Positions 29,764 through 37,164 of a stretch of DNA of 64,000 nucleotides are shown piece by piece. The DNA is from Microbacterium sorbitolivorans (lineage in GTDB: Bacteria; Actinomycetota; Actinomycetes; Actinomycetales; Microbacteriaceae): NCBI RefSeq assembly GCF_003327285.1, contig NZ_KZ848474.1, forward strand, positions 1 to 64,000, written 5' to 3'. The stretch's first letter is position 1, and each line of letters begins with the position of its first letter. The notes below the pieces were generated by a model. It made no database searches, had not been told where the DNA came from, and saw only the letters and a list, made by a program, of their open reading frames with translations. The translations under genes were made by a program, and so were the position numbers.

Positions 29764-31539
29764 GTGCTGAGGCAACAGACGGATCCGTCGTTTCTTGATT
29801 CGCACTCGACCGTCCAGATCGTTCTGATTCTGGGCGCCGTCGCGATCGGAGCGATCGTGATCGCCACGCTCGCATTTAAGGTGCGCACGCGGTGGCTTCT
29901 TGCCGCGACCCTCGTTGCCGGCGTCGTGCAGCTCTTCGGGCCCTTCGGCTTCACCTCGGGCGCGCTACTGCTGACCTGCACGCTGCTGCCCGTGGCGTTC
30001 TGGCGCACGCGGGCGATCCGCGGGGCGGCGTTTGTCTGGGGCATCCTGCTCGGCGCGCTCGCGATCTGGCAGGCCGTCGCCGTGCTGTGGTCGGAGAAGC
30101 TCGGCTCGGCCGGATACGCCGTGATCTTCTCGCTCGCCCTGCTGACCGTGTTCCTGCTCGCGCTCGACGTCGTACGGCACGACCCCGCCGGGGCACCCGT
30201 CGCCGTCGCGGTCGGGTCGCCCGCCGTCATCGTGTCGGGCCTGCTCGTCGTGCTGTTCCGCCTCTTCCCGCGCCTCGAGGGCAGCTACCTGCTCTCCCCC
30301 GTCGCACACCTCTTCTCAGAGCCCGACGTCATCCTCGTCTCGCAGAGCGAGATCGACATCGCCCTCGACCCCATCCGGTCGCTCGGCATCTTCGCCTCGG
30401 TCGCGAGCCCCTCCGGATCCACCGGATACCTGCAGGGCCTCTTCATCACCGACGACCTCACGAACTTCCAGAATGTGCTCGACCCGTCGAAGGCGGGCGG
30501 CGTGTTCCTCAACGGCAACACCGCGTCGCTGTTCTTTGGGGTGGCTAGCTGTGTGGCGGTGTGGGCCGTGGTGGCTTCTTTGCGTGTTGCGTTGCCCGCG
30601 CAGACCGGGTTTGGGCGGGGGGAGCTTCGGGCTTCGGTTACTGTGTCTGGCTCTGGTTCTTTGGCGGGCGCGGAGCGCGTCCGCGATACCGGATCCGGCC
30701 GCGTCGATACCGATCCGGTGCGGGTTTCCGCGGTGCGCGGATCCGCTATCGCCCGCGCGGGCGCCTTCTCGCCGCGCGCGCGGCACCTGTTGCTCGCGGC
30801 GCACGGCGCGATGGCGATCGTGTCGGTCGCGGCGCTGGTGGCGACCGGATCCAAGACCGCGCTCGTGCTGCTTGTCGGCCTGCCGATCGTCGCGCTGTAC
30901 ATCGGGTGGACCGCGCGGCGGCCGCTCGCGGGCGCGATCGTCGGCGTCGTCGCGGTGCTCGTCGCGGCCGCGGGCGTCACCGCCGTGCTGATCAAGCGGC
31001 CCGACCTGCTCGAGTCGAGCACCCTCAACGACCGCGTCGGGCTGTGGCGGATGGTCGCCGCGTCCTTCCCGGAGCGGTGGTTCACGGGCTTCGGCTTCGG
31101 CAATTGGCGATTCCACATCGTCGAGGAATGGCCGTTCTACTTCCCCGGCGTCGCCACGCAGGTGTGGCCGCCGCACAACATCTTCCTGCAGGCGTGGACC
31201 GACGCCGGCATCATGTCGCTCGTGCTCGTCGTCGCCGTCATGCTGATGCCACTCGGCGCGGCCATCCGCCGCATCGGCGAGGCGCGACGCGGGCCCGAAT
31301 CGGTGCCCGCGCGCCGCGGATCCGCCAACCACTCGTCCGCACCGAAATGGTCGCCGCTGTTCGGATCCGAGGCCATCGCGCGCGCCGCGATCTTCGTCGC
31401 GCTGGCGTGGATCCTGCTGCACGGCATGGCCGACACCACCAACTACGCGGGCGATAACCACACGCTGCCGTTCGCGGCGCTCCTGACGGCGCTGGCGCTG
31501 ACGCGCACCCGTCGCTCCGCTTCGAAAGGCCTCGCATGA
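29764..31539 (+). CDS. O-antigen ligase / polysaccharide polymerase-like membrane protein
   Basis: A 591-aa protein starting at GTG with about 12 hydrophobic helices and the Wzy_C-type extracytoplasmic loop ending FTGFGFGNWRFHIVEEWPFY and VWPPHNIFLQAWTDAG. It should polymerise or ligate lipid-linked oligosaccharide outside the membrane. It is the second such protein in the window (the other is at 1632-3014), so two polymers are likely. A hydrophilic insert of about 60 residues (about 280-340, rich in Gly, Ser, Arg and Val) separates two membrane blocks. Its DNA (about 30531-30672) uses T-ending codons unlike the flanks. It overlaps the next gene by 4 nt. Confidence 0.8.
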   Translation: MLRQQTDPSFLDSHSTVQIVLILGAVAIGAIVIATLAFKVRTRWLLAATLVAGVVQLFGPFGFTSGALLLTCTLLPVAFWRTRAIRGAAFVWGILLGALAIWQAVAVLWSEKLGSAGYAVIFSLALLTVFLLALDVVRHDPAGAPVAVAVGSPAVIVSGLLVVLFRLFPRLEGSYLLSPVAHLFSEPDVILVSQSEIDIALDPIRSLGIFASVASPSGSTGYLQGLFITDDLTNFQNVLDPSKAGGVFLNGNTASLFFGVASCVAVWAVVASLRVALPAQTGFGRGELRASVTVSGSGSLAGAERVRDTGSGRVDTDPVRVSAVRGSAIARAGAFSPRARHLLLAAHGAMAIVSVAALVATGSKTALVLLVGLPIVALYIGWTARRPLAGAIVGVVAVLVAAAGVTAVLIKRPDLLESSTLNDRVGLWRMVAASFPERWFTGFGFGNWRFHIVEEWPFYFPGVATQVWPPHNIFLQAWTDAGIMSLVLVVAVMLMPLGAAIRRIGEARRGPESVPARRGSANHSSAPKWSPLFGSEAIARAAIFVALAWILLHGMADTTNYAGDNHTLPFAALLTALALTRTRRSASKGLA

Positions 31540-32567
31540 CGACGTACGTGTACTACCCGCGCGGGCTCGCCACCGGCGGGCCCGAGGCGTTGCATCAGCT
31601 CGTTGACTCGCTGCGGCGGCAGGGGCAGGACGCGTACTTGGTGCCGATTCCGGGCACGGCTACTGCTGACCGCGCTGCTCGATACTCGCACTACGACGCC
31701 CCCGAGGCCGGGGCCGTCGACGACGCCGCCGGCAACATCGTGGTCGTGCCCGAGACGCAGGCGATGCTGCTGAAGCCGCTGCGGCGGGCCCAGGGATACG
31801 TCTGGTGGCTCTCGATCGACTACGCGCCCCGCTTCGTGATAGAGCGCGACACCACCTCGCTGCTGCCGATCGAGCGCACGCGCAACACGCGGTTCCCGCT
31901 GCTCCAGGTGCGGCGGGTGAAGCGGTATTTCCGGGGTGCGATCTCTGGAGAGGACGCCCTGCTGCAGCGCGTCGGGCACCTGGCGCAGTCGCACTACGCG
32001 TGGAGTCACGTGTTCGCGCACCTGGGGCGCGTGGGGTCGGTGGTGAGTGACTATACGCCGGCGGGGGTTACTTCTGACTCTCTGTCGGGCCGCGTCGCGC
32101 GGATTGCCTACAACCCGGCGAAGTCGCGGCCGATCATGGCGGAGTTTGCGCGGCGGTGGCCGGGGATCGAGCTGCTGCCGCTGCAGAACATGACGGGCGC
32201 GGAGGTCGCGGAGGCTCTGGAATCGTCGCTGGTGTACCTCGACCTGGGCGCCCACCCGGGCAAGGACCGGATGCCGCGAGAGGCGGCGCTGGCCGGATCC
32301 ATCGTGCTGGTCGCCAACCGCGGCGCGGCCGCGAACGGGGTGGACGTGCCGCTGCCGCAGGCGCACAAGATCGACGTGCTGCCGGACATCGTCGCGAACG
32401 CGAAGCGTGCCTACGACGCGGTGCTGGCGGATCCGGCCGCGGCCCACGCGGCCCAGGCCGACTACCGGGCGCGGATCCCCCGCGAGCGCGACACCTTCGA
32501 CGCCGAGGTGCGGTCGGTGTTCATCGAGGCCTCCCACGGCTCCGACGGCGCTGCGCCTTCGGCCTAG
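31536..32567 (+). CDS. Putative glycosyltransferase (GT-B-like)
   Basis: This 343-aa soluble protein begins YVYYPRGLATGGPEALHQLV and has DAYLVPIPGTATADRAARY and VVPETQAMLLKPLRRAQGYV. Near the end is LVYLDLGAHPGKDRMPREAA, which occupies the place of the donor-binding acidic motif of GT-B enzymes. These features fit putative glycosyltransferases found in capsule clusters, but the classic E-x7-E motif is not obvious. It is translationally coupled (ATGA) to the polymerase-like gene before it and is followed by the repeat-filled region at 32.57-33.25 kb. Confidence 0.6.
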   Translation: MTTYVYYPRGLATGGPEALHQLVDSLRRQGQDAYLVPIPGTATADRAARYSHYDAPEAGAVDDAAGNIVVVPETQAMLLKPLRRAQGYVWWLSIDYAPRFVIERDTTSLLPIERTRNTRFPLLQVRRVKRYFRGAISGEDALLQRVGHLAQSHYAWSHVFAHLGRVGSVVSDYTPAGVTSDSLSGRVARIAYNPAKSRPIMAEFARRWPGIELLPLQNMTGAEVAEALESSLVYLDLGAHPGKDRMPREAALAGSIVLVANRGAAANGVDVPLPQAHKIDVLPDIVANAKRAYDAVLADPAAAHAAQADYRARIPRERDTFDAEVRSVFIEASHGSDGAAPSA

Positions 32568-32615
32568 GGGCTACGCCCCCGGGTCACGGTTCCCGCTTCG
32601 GTGGGCCCCTCATCT

Positions 32616-32689
32616 CCGCGAGATCGCACTCTTTTCGCGAGGTCTCACTCTTTTTCGTGTTCTCTCGGGAAAAGAGTGTGATCTCGCGG
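32616..32689 (+). repeat. Family A 74-nt palindromic element (A1)
   Basis: Terminal inverted repeats of 20 nt match at 19 positions (CCGCGAGATCGCACTCTTTT against the complement of the right end). Inside the left arm a second copy of CGCGAG-type sequence follows directly, so the element is built of nested direct and inverted repeats. Confidence 0.85.
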
Positions 32690-32708
32690 GGTTGGGTTTG
32701 GCCAGGTT

Positions 32709-32782
32709 CCGCGAGATCGCACTGTTCTCGCGAGATCTCACTGAAATCAGGGCGATCTCGGAAGAAGAGTGAGACCTCGCGG
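32709..32782 (+). repeat. Family A 74-nt palindromic element (A2)
   Basis: It has the same ends and the same 74-nt length as A1 and lies 19 nt after it. Its central part differs from A1 while the arms are conserved, including the compensating bases of the stem. Confidence 0.85.
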
Positions 32783-32820
32783 GATCAGGTGGCGAGACCG
32801 CGGCCGAGTCCGCACCAAAG

Positions 32821-32883
32821 TCGGAGACATCACGAGAATCGGAGGGATTCGCCCCAGGGGGCCGAGACTTGTGATTTCTCCGA
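32821..32883 (+). repeat. Family B 63-nt element (B1)
   Basis: It starts TCGGAGA-CATCACGAG and ends CTTGTGATTTCTCCGA, so the ends pair. An inner GAATCGGA and a GCCCC run are shared with B2 and B3. It is preceded by GCACCAAAG. Confidence 0.8.
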
Positions 32884-32981
32884 GGTCCGTGCGCGGCGCG
32901 AGCCGGCCTGGAGGCGCCGGGAGCTGCGCGGTATTGATCCGGGATCAACAGCGCGGGTCCCGGATCTGCGCTGCACGAGGC

Positions 32982-33044
32982 TCGGAAGAATCACGACAAT
33001 CGGAGAGATTTGCCCCAAGGATCCGAGACTCGTGATTTCTCCGA
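32982..33044 (+). repeat. Family B 63-nt element (B2)
   Basis: It has the same 63-nt length and paired ends (TCGGAAGAATCACGA with TCGTGATTTCTCCGA). It is followed by CGTTCGTGCGCGGC, as B1 is followed by GGTCCGTGCGCGGC. Confidence 0.8.
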
Positions 33045-33115
33045 CGTTCGTGCGCGGCACGGAGACGATCCCCTCGCGCCACGAGCCGGATCCGGGATCC
33101 GATGGCGCACCAAAG

Positions 33116-33178
33116 TCGGAGGAATCACGAGAATCGGAAGAGTGCGCCCCGGGGATCCGAGACTCGTGATTTCTCCGA
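33116..33178 (+). repeat. Family B 63-nt element (B3)
   Basis: It has the same length and paired ends (TCGGAGGAATCACGAG with CTCGTGATTTCTCCGA) and is preceded by GCACCAAAG like B1. The three family B copies lie 98 and 71 nt apart. Confidence 0.8.
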
Positions 33179-33198
33179 GATCCATGCGGCTTCGACAA

Positions 33199-33236
33199 GA
33201 AGAGTGAGACCTCGCGAAAAGAGTGCGATCTCGCGG
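33199..33236 (-). repeat. Half family A element in reverse orientation
   Basis: This is the reverse complement of the left half of A1 (arm plus internal copy). The other half is absent. It ends 10 nt before the stop of the leftward glycosyltransferase. Confidence 0.7.
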
Positions 33237-33246
33237 GGGTGGGGCG

Positions 33247-34317
33247 CTAGTGGCGGCGGATGAGTTTGCGGAGGCGGCGCATGCCCGCCTGGCCCGGCGG
33301 GAGGTCGTGGGTGAGCATCGCGTCGATATCGCCGACGGCCGCGGTGCGGGATCCCTGGATCCGCCGCCGCTCGCGGCGCCCGTGCGTGAGCGCGGTGCGG
33401 ATCCCGCGCGCGAGGCCGCTCCAGGCGGGCTTCGCGGATCCGGTGACCGTCGCCTTCGCGAGCATCATCGCGAACAGCACGACGAATCGCGGCACGATGA
33501 TGTGGCGCAGCCCCTTCGGCACGTTCTTCGTGAGCAGCACGGGCAGGTTCTGGAAGGTCTGCCGCACGGTGAATCCGGGGATCTTGCCGCTCGTCGCACC
33601 GATCTTGTGGTGCACGATCGCCGACGGTTCGTAGACGATGGCGTGGCTGCGCAGGCGCGCGCGGAACCCGATGTCGATGTCTTCGAAGTAGGCGAAGAAG
33701 GTCTCGTCGAACATCCCGATGTCGCGGAACAGCTGCGTGCGGAACAGCGAGGCGCCCCCGGAGGCGGAGAACACGGGCTCGGATCCGGGGGCATCGTGCG
33801 CGGGGATCCCCCGGTGGCGCGGGAACGGCATGCCCCACGTCGACATTCCGTCGCCGGCGGTGTCGACGACCTCGCCCTCCTGCAGCATGAGGCTCGCCGC
33901 GATCGAGGCCCCGGTGCGGGTGAGCGCGGAATCGAGGTTCGCGAGCCAGCCGGCGTCGGGCACCGCGTCGTTGTTCAGCAGCGCGACGGCCTCGTAGTCG
34001 CCCGCGAAGGCCCAGCGGATCCCCACGTTCACCCCGCCCGCGAACCCCAGGTTCTCGGGCTCGAGGTGAAGCACGAAGGTCGTGGGATTCTGACGATCGC
34101 TCGAGGATCCGCCCTTTTCCGCAGAATCGTCAGAATCTCGCGCGATGTTCAGAATCTCGAGCCGTTCGCGGAGGCGAGCGACGTCGTCGCCGACGGATCC
34201 GTTGTCGATCACGAGCACGTCGAAGTGGTCGTGGGTCTGGCTCGCGAGCGCGTCGAGGCATTCGAGGGTGTCGGCGAGGCCATTCCAGTTCAGAACGACG
34301 ACGAGCGTACGCATCAT
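33247..34317 (-). CDS. Glycosyltransferase family 2
   Basis: A 356-aa GT-A enzyme. TLVVVLNWNGLADTLECL opens the fold, with VIDNGS (36-41), NLGFAGGVNVGI, the metal-binding LNNDA (114-118) and the acceptor-side FEDIDIGFRA (211-220). These place it near rhamnosyltransferases. A C-terminal amphipathic region may attach it to the membrane. The open frame runs to 34452, but the ATG pair at 34317/34314 is preceded by AAGGAT and lies just before the conserved core. The longer version would include part of a repeat element. Confidence 0.88.
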   Translation of the reverse strand: MMRTLVVVLNWNGLADTLECLDALASQTHDHFDVLVIDNGSVGDDVARLRERLEILNIARDSDDSAEKGGSSSDRQNPTTFVLHLEPENLGFAGGVNVGIRWAFAGDYEAVALLNNDAVPDAGWLANLDSALTRTGASIAASLMLQEGEVVDTAGDGMSTWGMPFPRHRGIPAHDAPGSEPVFSASGGASLFRTQLFRDIGMFDETFFAYFEDIDIGFRARLRSHAIVYEPSAIVHHKIGATSGKIPGFTVRQTFQNLPVLLTKNVPKGLRHIIVPRFVVLFAMMLAKATVTGSAKPAWSGLARGIRTALTHGRRERRRIQGSRTAAVGDIDAMLTHDLPPGQAGMRRLRKLIRRH

Positions 34318-34416
34318 GTGCGGGATCCTTCCGTCTCTGACGACACTATGCGGGTGAGAGTGCGCGATCCAATCCCTCGGCGCGTCCGGGCTGCGCTGCG
34401 GCCCAGGGGCCGCGCC

Positions 34417-34490
34417 CCGCGAGGTCGCACCGTTTTCGCGAGGTCGCACCAAGTTGGATACTCACTCACGGAAAAGGTGAGACCTCGCGG
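34417..34490 (+). repeat. Family A 74-nt palindromic element (A4)
   Basis: The ends CCGCGAGGTCGCACC and GGTGAGACCTCGCGG pair. The length is exactly 74 nt. It lies in the 328-bp gap between two leftward genes; the rest of that gap shows no gene. Confidence 0.85.
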
Positions 34491-34567
34491 GCCGCCGACG
34501 GCGGATCCGGTGCCCCGGTCAGCGGCGTCTCGGCGTCCCTCTCAATGGCATCTCGGCGTCCCTCTTC

Positions 34568-34641
34568 CCGTGAGATCGCACTCATTTCGCGAGATCGCAT
34601 CGAGTTCGGCACGATCTCACGAAAAGGGTGAGATCTCGCGG
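34568..34641 (+). repeat. Family A 74-nt palindromic element (A5)
   Basis: The ends are CCGTGAGATCGCACTC and GGTGAGATCTCGCGG, with a total length of 74 nt. It stops 4 nt before the stop codon of the flippase gene at 34646, where the transcript would form a hairpin right after translation ends. Confidence 0.85.
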
Positions 34642-34645
34642 AGCC

Positions 34646-35857
34646 CTATGCTGTGCGCGCGGCCCGGCGCGACATCAGGATCATGACGATCTGCGCCAAG
34701 AGCACGCTCGCCTCAGCGGCGGCGAGTCCGATGGATCCGCCGACCGCGCCCAGCGCCGACGCGAGCCCGAGCGACGTCGGGACCCCCACGAGCGCCCCGA
34801 CCACGACGCTCGCGAAGACGAGCCTGGGCTTGCCCCATGCGATCAGCACGTGGCGTCCGGTGGCGGTAGACATCGACAGGCAGAACGTGGCGATGCCGAA
34901 GCAGAGCGCGGTGAGGCGATCGATCCCGTTCACGAACAGGAATGACGTGAGCCACGGTCCGAGGCCGGCGAAGGCGCAGAGGCCGGTGATTCCGAGGATT
35001 GCGTGCAGCAGCAGCGCCCGGCGCGCGCGATCGCCGAAGTGCGCGCGATCGTTCTCGACGACCCAGCCCTGCAGCGCGTTGCCCTGTGCTCCGATGACGG
35101 TCTGCCCCATGCGCCAGAGCTTGTCGCCGTTGACGTACAGCCCTGCCTGCGCGGTCGAGGCTCCGAGCGTCACGATCGATACGGCGAGCGCGGTGTAGGC
35201 CCCGCTGACGGCCTCGGTCCCGGCTGCGGAAAGCTGTGTGCGTGCGAAGCGGATCGCGGATCGCCACCCCGTCATCAGTTCGCGCAGCGGAACCACGCGG
35301 CGGGCGTAGCCGAGCACGCCGCCCACGATCGCGACGATGAGCAGGGTCGGATAGGTCCACACGAGCCCGGATCCACCGATCATGATCGCCACGCCGCCGA
35401 GCCCCGTCGCGATCGCGCGGGGCAGCAGCTCGAAGCCGATGAGGGGCAGCGGGGTGCCCAGCCCGATGAGATACCAGCTCGAGGTGAGGCCGCCGAGCGT
35501 GATCGCAACGGCCATGAGGGCGGCATCGAGTCCGGATCCGGCGGGTGCCAGCACCCACGACGCGACCGCGCCGATGACGAGCGCGGGAAAGAGCACCAGG
35601 ATCCGCGCCCGGGTTCCCCGCGCGAAGAGATCCGCGCGTGCCTCCGCGGGAGCGAGCGCGACGAGGGTCGGACCCTGCACGTTCAGCCCGAGAGCGACGA
35701 CGAGGGCGAGGAATCCCCCGACCGACTGGCCGACCGCGATCGCGACCCACGCCTCGTTACCCGCCGCGCGCGGCAGGATCGGCAGCACCAGGAACGGGAT
35801 GAGCGCGCTGATCGCCGGGATCGTCGAGAAGCTCAGCAGGCGACGGGCGAGGGGCAT
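34646..35857 (-). CDS. Polysaccharide flippase (MOP superfamily)
   Basis: A 403-aa membrane protein with about 12 helices. It starts MPLARRLLSFSTIPAISALI and has VGQSVGGFLALVVALGLNVQ in the second helix, the pattern of Wzx-type polysaccharide transporters. It is shorter than the flippase at 3545-4990 and not closely similar, so each probably serves a different polymer. I chose ATG 35857, which has GGGGGAG in front; the frame is open to 35926. Family A elements flank it on both sides. Confidence 0.82.
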   Translation of the reverse strand: MPLARRLLSFSTIPAISALIPFLVLPILPRAAGNEAWVAIAVGQSVGGFLALVVALGLNVQGPTLVALAPAEARADLFARGTRARILVLFPALVIGAVASWVLAPAGSGLDAALMAVAITLGGLTSSWYLIGLGTPLPLIGFELLPRAIATGLGGVAIMIGGSGLVWTYPTLLIVAIVGGVLGYARRVVPLRELMTGWRSAIRFARTQLSAAGTEAVSGAYTALAVSIVTLGASTAQAGLYVNGDKLWRMGQTVIGAQGNALQGWVVENDRAHFGDRARRALLLHAILGITGLCAFAGLGPWLTSFLFVNGIDRLTALCFGIATFCLSMSTATGRHVLIAWGKPRLVFASVVVGALVGVPTSLGLASALGAVGGSIGLAAAEASVLLAQIVMILMSRRAARTA

Positions 35858-35912
35858 CAGAGTGCTCCCCCCGCCGCGCGACCGTCGCGCGCTGCGCGGC
35901 GCGTGCCCGGAT

Positions 35913-35986
35913 CCGCGAGATCGCATCCACTTCGCGAGAGCGCGCCCAGCTCGATACGACCTCGCGAAAAGGGTGAGATCTCACGG
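35913..35986 (+). repeat. Family A 74-nt palindromic element (A6)
   Basis: The ends CCGCGAGATCGCA and GTGAGATCTCACGG pair, and the length is 74 nt. It lies in the gap between the flippase gene and the upstream glycosyltransferase gene. Confidence 0.8.
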
Positions 35987-35996
35987 GCGCGGAACG

Positions 35997-36070
35997 AGCC
36001 GGAAGATCCGCCGCTTCGCGAGAGCGCACCCGCCTCGATACGACCCCGCGAAAAAGAGGAGATCTCACGG
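35997..36070 (+). repeat. Family A element with a decayed left arm (A7)
   Basis: The right two-thirds closely match A6 (both contain CTCGATACGACC), but the left arm has lost pairing bases. It lies only 10 nt after A6, so the two look like a tandem duplication. Confidence 0.65.
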
Positions 36071-36137
36071 GCGCGGGCGCCATCGGCGCGCAGCGCGGCG
36101 GGGAGGAGACGGGCGGCCGCAACGCCGCATCTCACGC

Positions 36138-37094
36138 TCATCGGGCGCGCCAGTAGTCGGCGCCGCGCATGCGGATGGCCTGGCGGAAACCGATCGAGCG
36201 GTCAATCCCCTGGACCGGGATCTGGGGCCGTTCCACCCCCGCGGCGGCCTTCCAGCCCTGGATCCGCCCGACGAGCGCCGACGGATCCCTCTGCAGCACC
36301 AGCCGCCGCACGCACACGAGCGCCTCGATCGCGAGGGCCGGGATGGCGCGGCGGGTGCGCAGCACGCCCCACGCGCGCAGCAGGTAGCCGCGGCCGAAGC
36401 CCGCGAGGCGGATCTGCCGCGGCGTTCCCTCGCCGGCCGACGCCCCGCCGATGTGCACGCCGCCGGGACGGTCGAGCGTGACGGTGCCGTATCCCCCGGC
36501 GCGCAGCCGCAGCGCGAGGTCGAGCTCCTCGCCATACATGAAGATGCCCTCGTCGAGCACGCCGACCTCGTCGAGCGCGCTGCGGCGGTACGCGGCGACG
36601 GCGCCGTACGGGCCGAGCACGGGCGGATCCGCGGGGTTCTGCCGCGCGAGCGGCGCACCGTGGTAGCGCACGAAGCCGGCGCAGGTGGCGTCGGCGGTGA
36701 TGCCCTGCGAGTCGATGGATCCGTCGGTGCCCATCAGCAGCGGGCACACGCTCGCGACGGCGGGGCCTGCCTCGTCAAGCGCGTCCGCGATCGAGGCCAT
36801 GAGGTCGGGCTCGGCGATGACGTCGCTGTTGACGAGCACGACGACGTCGGCGGATCCGGAGGCGATGCCCCGGTTGCACGTCGCGGCGAAGCCCTTATTA
36901 GAGGAGTTGCGGATCAGCGTCACCGCCGGAAACGCGTCGGCGACGCGGTCGGCGGTGTCGTCGGGCCCGCAATCGTCGACGACGATGATGTTGACCGGAA
37001 GCGTCTGCTCGAGCAGCGCGCGGATGCACGGTTCGACGTGCTCCCACCCGCCGTAGACCGGAACAATGGCGTCAATCGTGGCGGTCGCAGGCAT
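36138..37094 (-). CDS. Glycosyltransferase family 2 (rhamnosyltransferase-like)
   Basis: This 318-aa protein has the family 2 core: AIVPVYGGWEHVEPCIRALL, VVDDCGPDDT (38-47), NKGFAATCNRGI, VNSDV (88-92) as metal site, and MYGEELDLALRLR (186-198) on the acceptor side. The closing region is basic. It likely adds a deoxyhexose to the repeat unit flipped by the neighbouring transporter. It is the promoter-proximal gene of the short leftward group 37094-33247. The gap to the divergent secreted hydrolase is about 70 bp. Confidence 0.87.
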   Translation of the reverse strand: MPATATIDAIVPVYGGWEHVEPCIRALLEQTLPVNIIVVDDCGPDDTADRVADAFPAVTLIRNSSNKGFAATCNRGIASGSADVVVLVNSDVIAEPDLMASIADALDEAGPAVASVCPLLMGTDGSIDSQGITADATCAGFVRYHGAPLARQNPADPPVLGPYGAVAAYRRSALDEVGVLDEGIFMYGEELDLALRLRAGGYGTVTLDRPGGVHIGGASAGEGTPRQIRLAGFGRGYLLRAWGVLRTRRAIPALAIEALVCVRRLVLQRDPSALVGRIQGWKAAAGVERPQIPVQGIDRSIGFRQAIRMRGADYWRAR

Positions 37095-37164
37095 GGCCTC
37101 AGTCTAGTTGTCAGTGCTCCGTGTGATGATGAGACCTGTTCACCATCGGAGGGGAATCACGACC

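Larger units (their letters stand above)
32568..33246. other. Non-coding region packed with palindromic repeats
   Basis: The 679 bp between two convergent genes have no convincing coding frame. They contain two complete 74-nt elements (family A), three 63-nt elements (family B) and one half family A element in reverse orientation at the right edge. The stretches between family B elements share short segments such as GTGCGCGGC and GCACCAAAG and small palindromes around GATCCGGGATC. Confidence 0.8.

Noticed and set aside
32156..33169. Plus-strand frame running through the repeat region
   Set aside because: It starts inside the glycosyltransferase in another frame and then translates the palindromes; there is no start signal and no motif.
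32821..33178. Family B repeats as a CRISPR array
   Set aside because: There are only three copies, with unequal spacing, imperfect identity and related rather than unique spacers. No cas genes are near.
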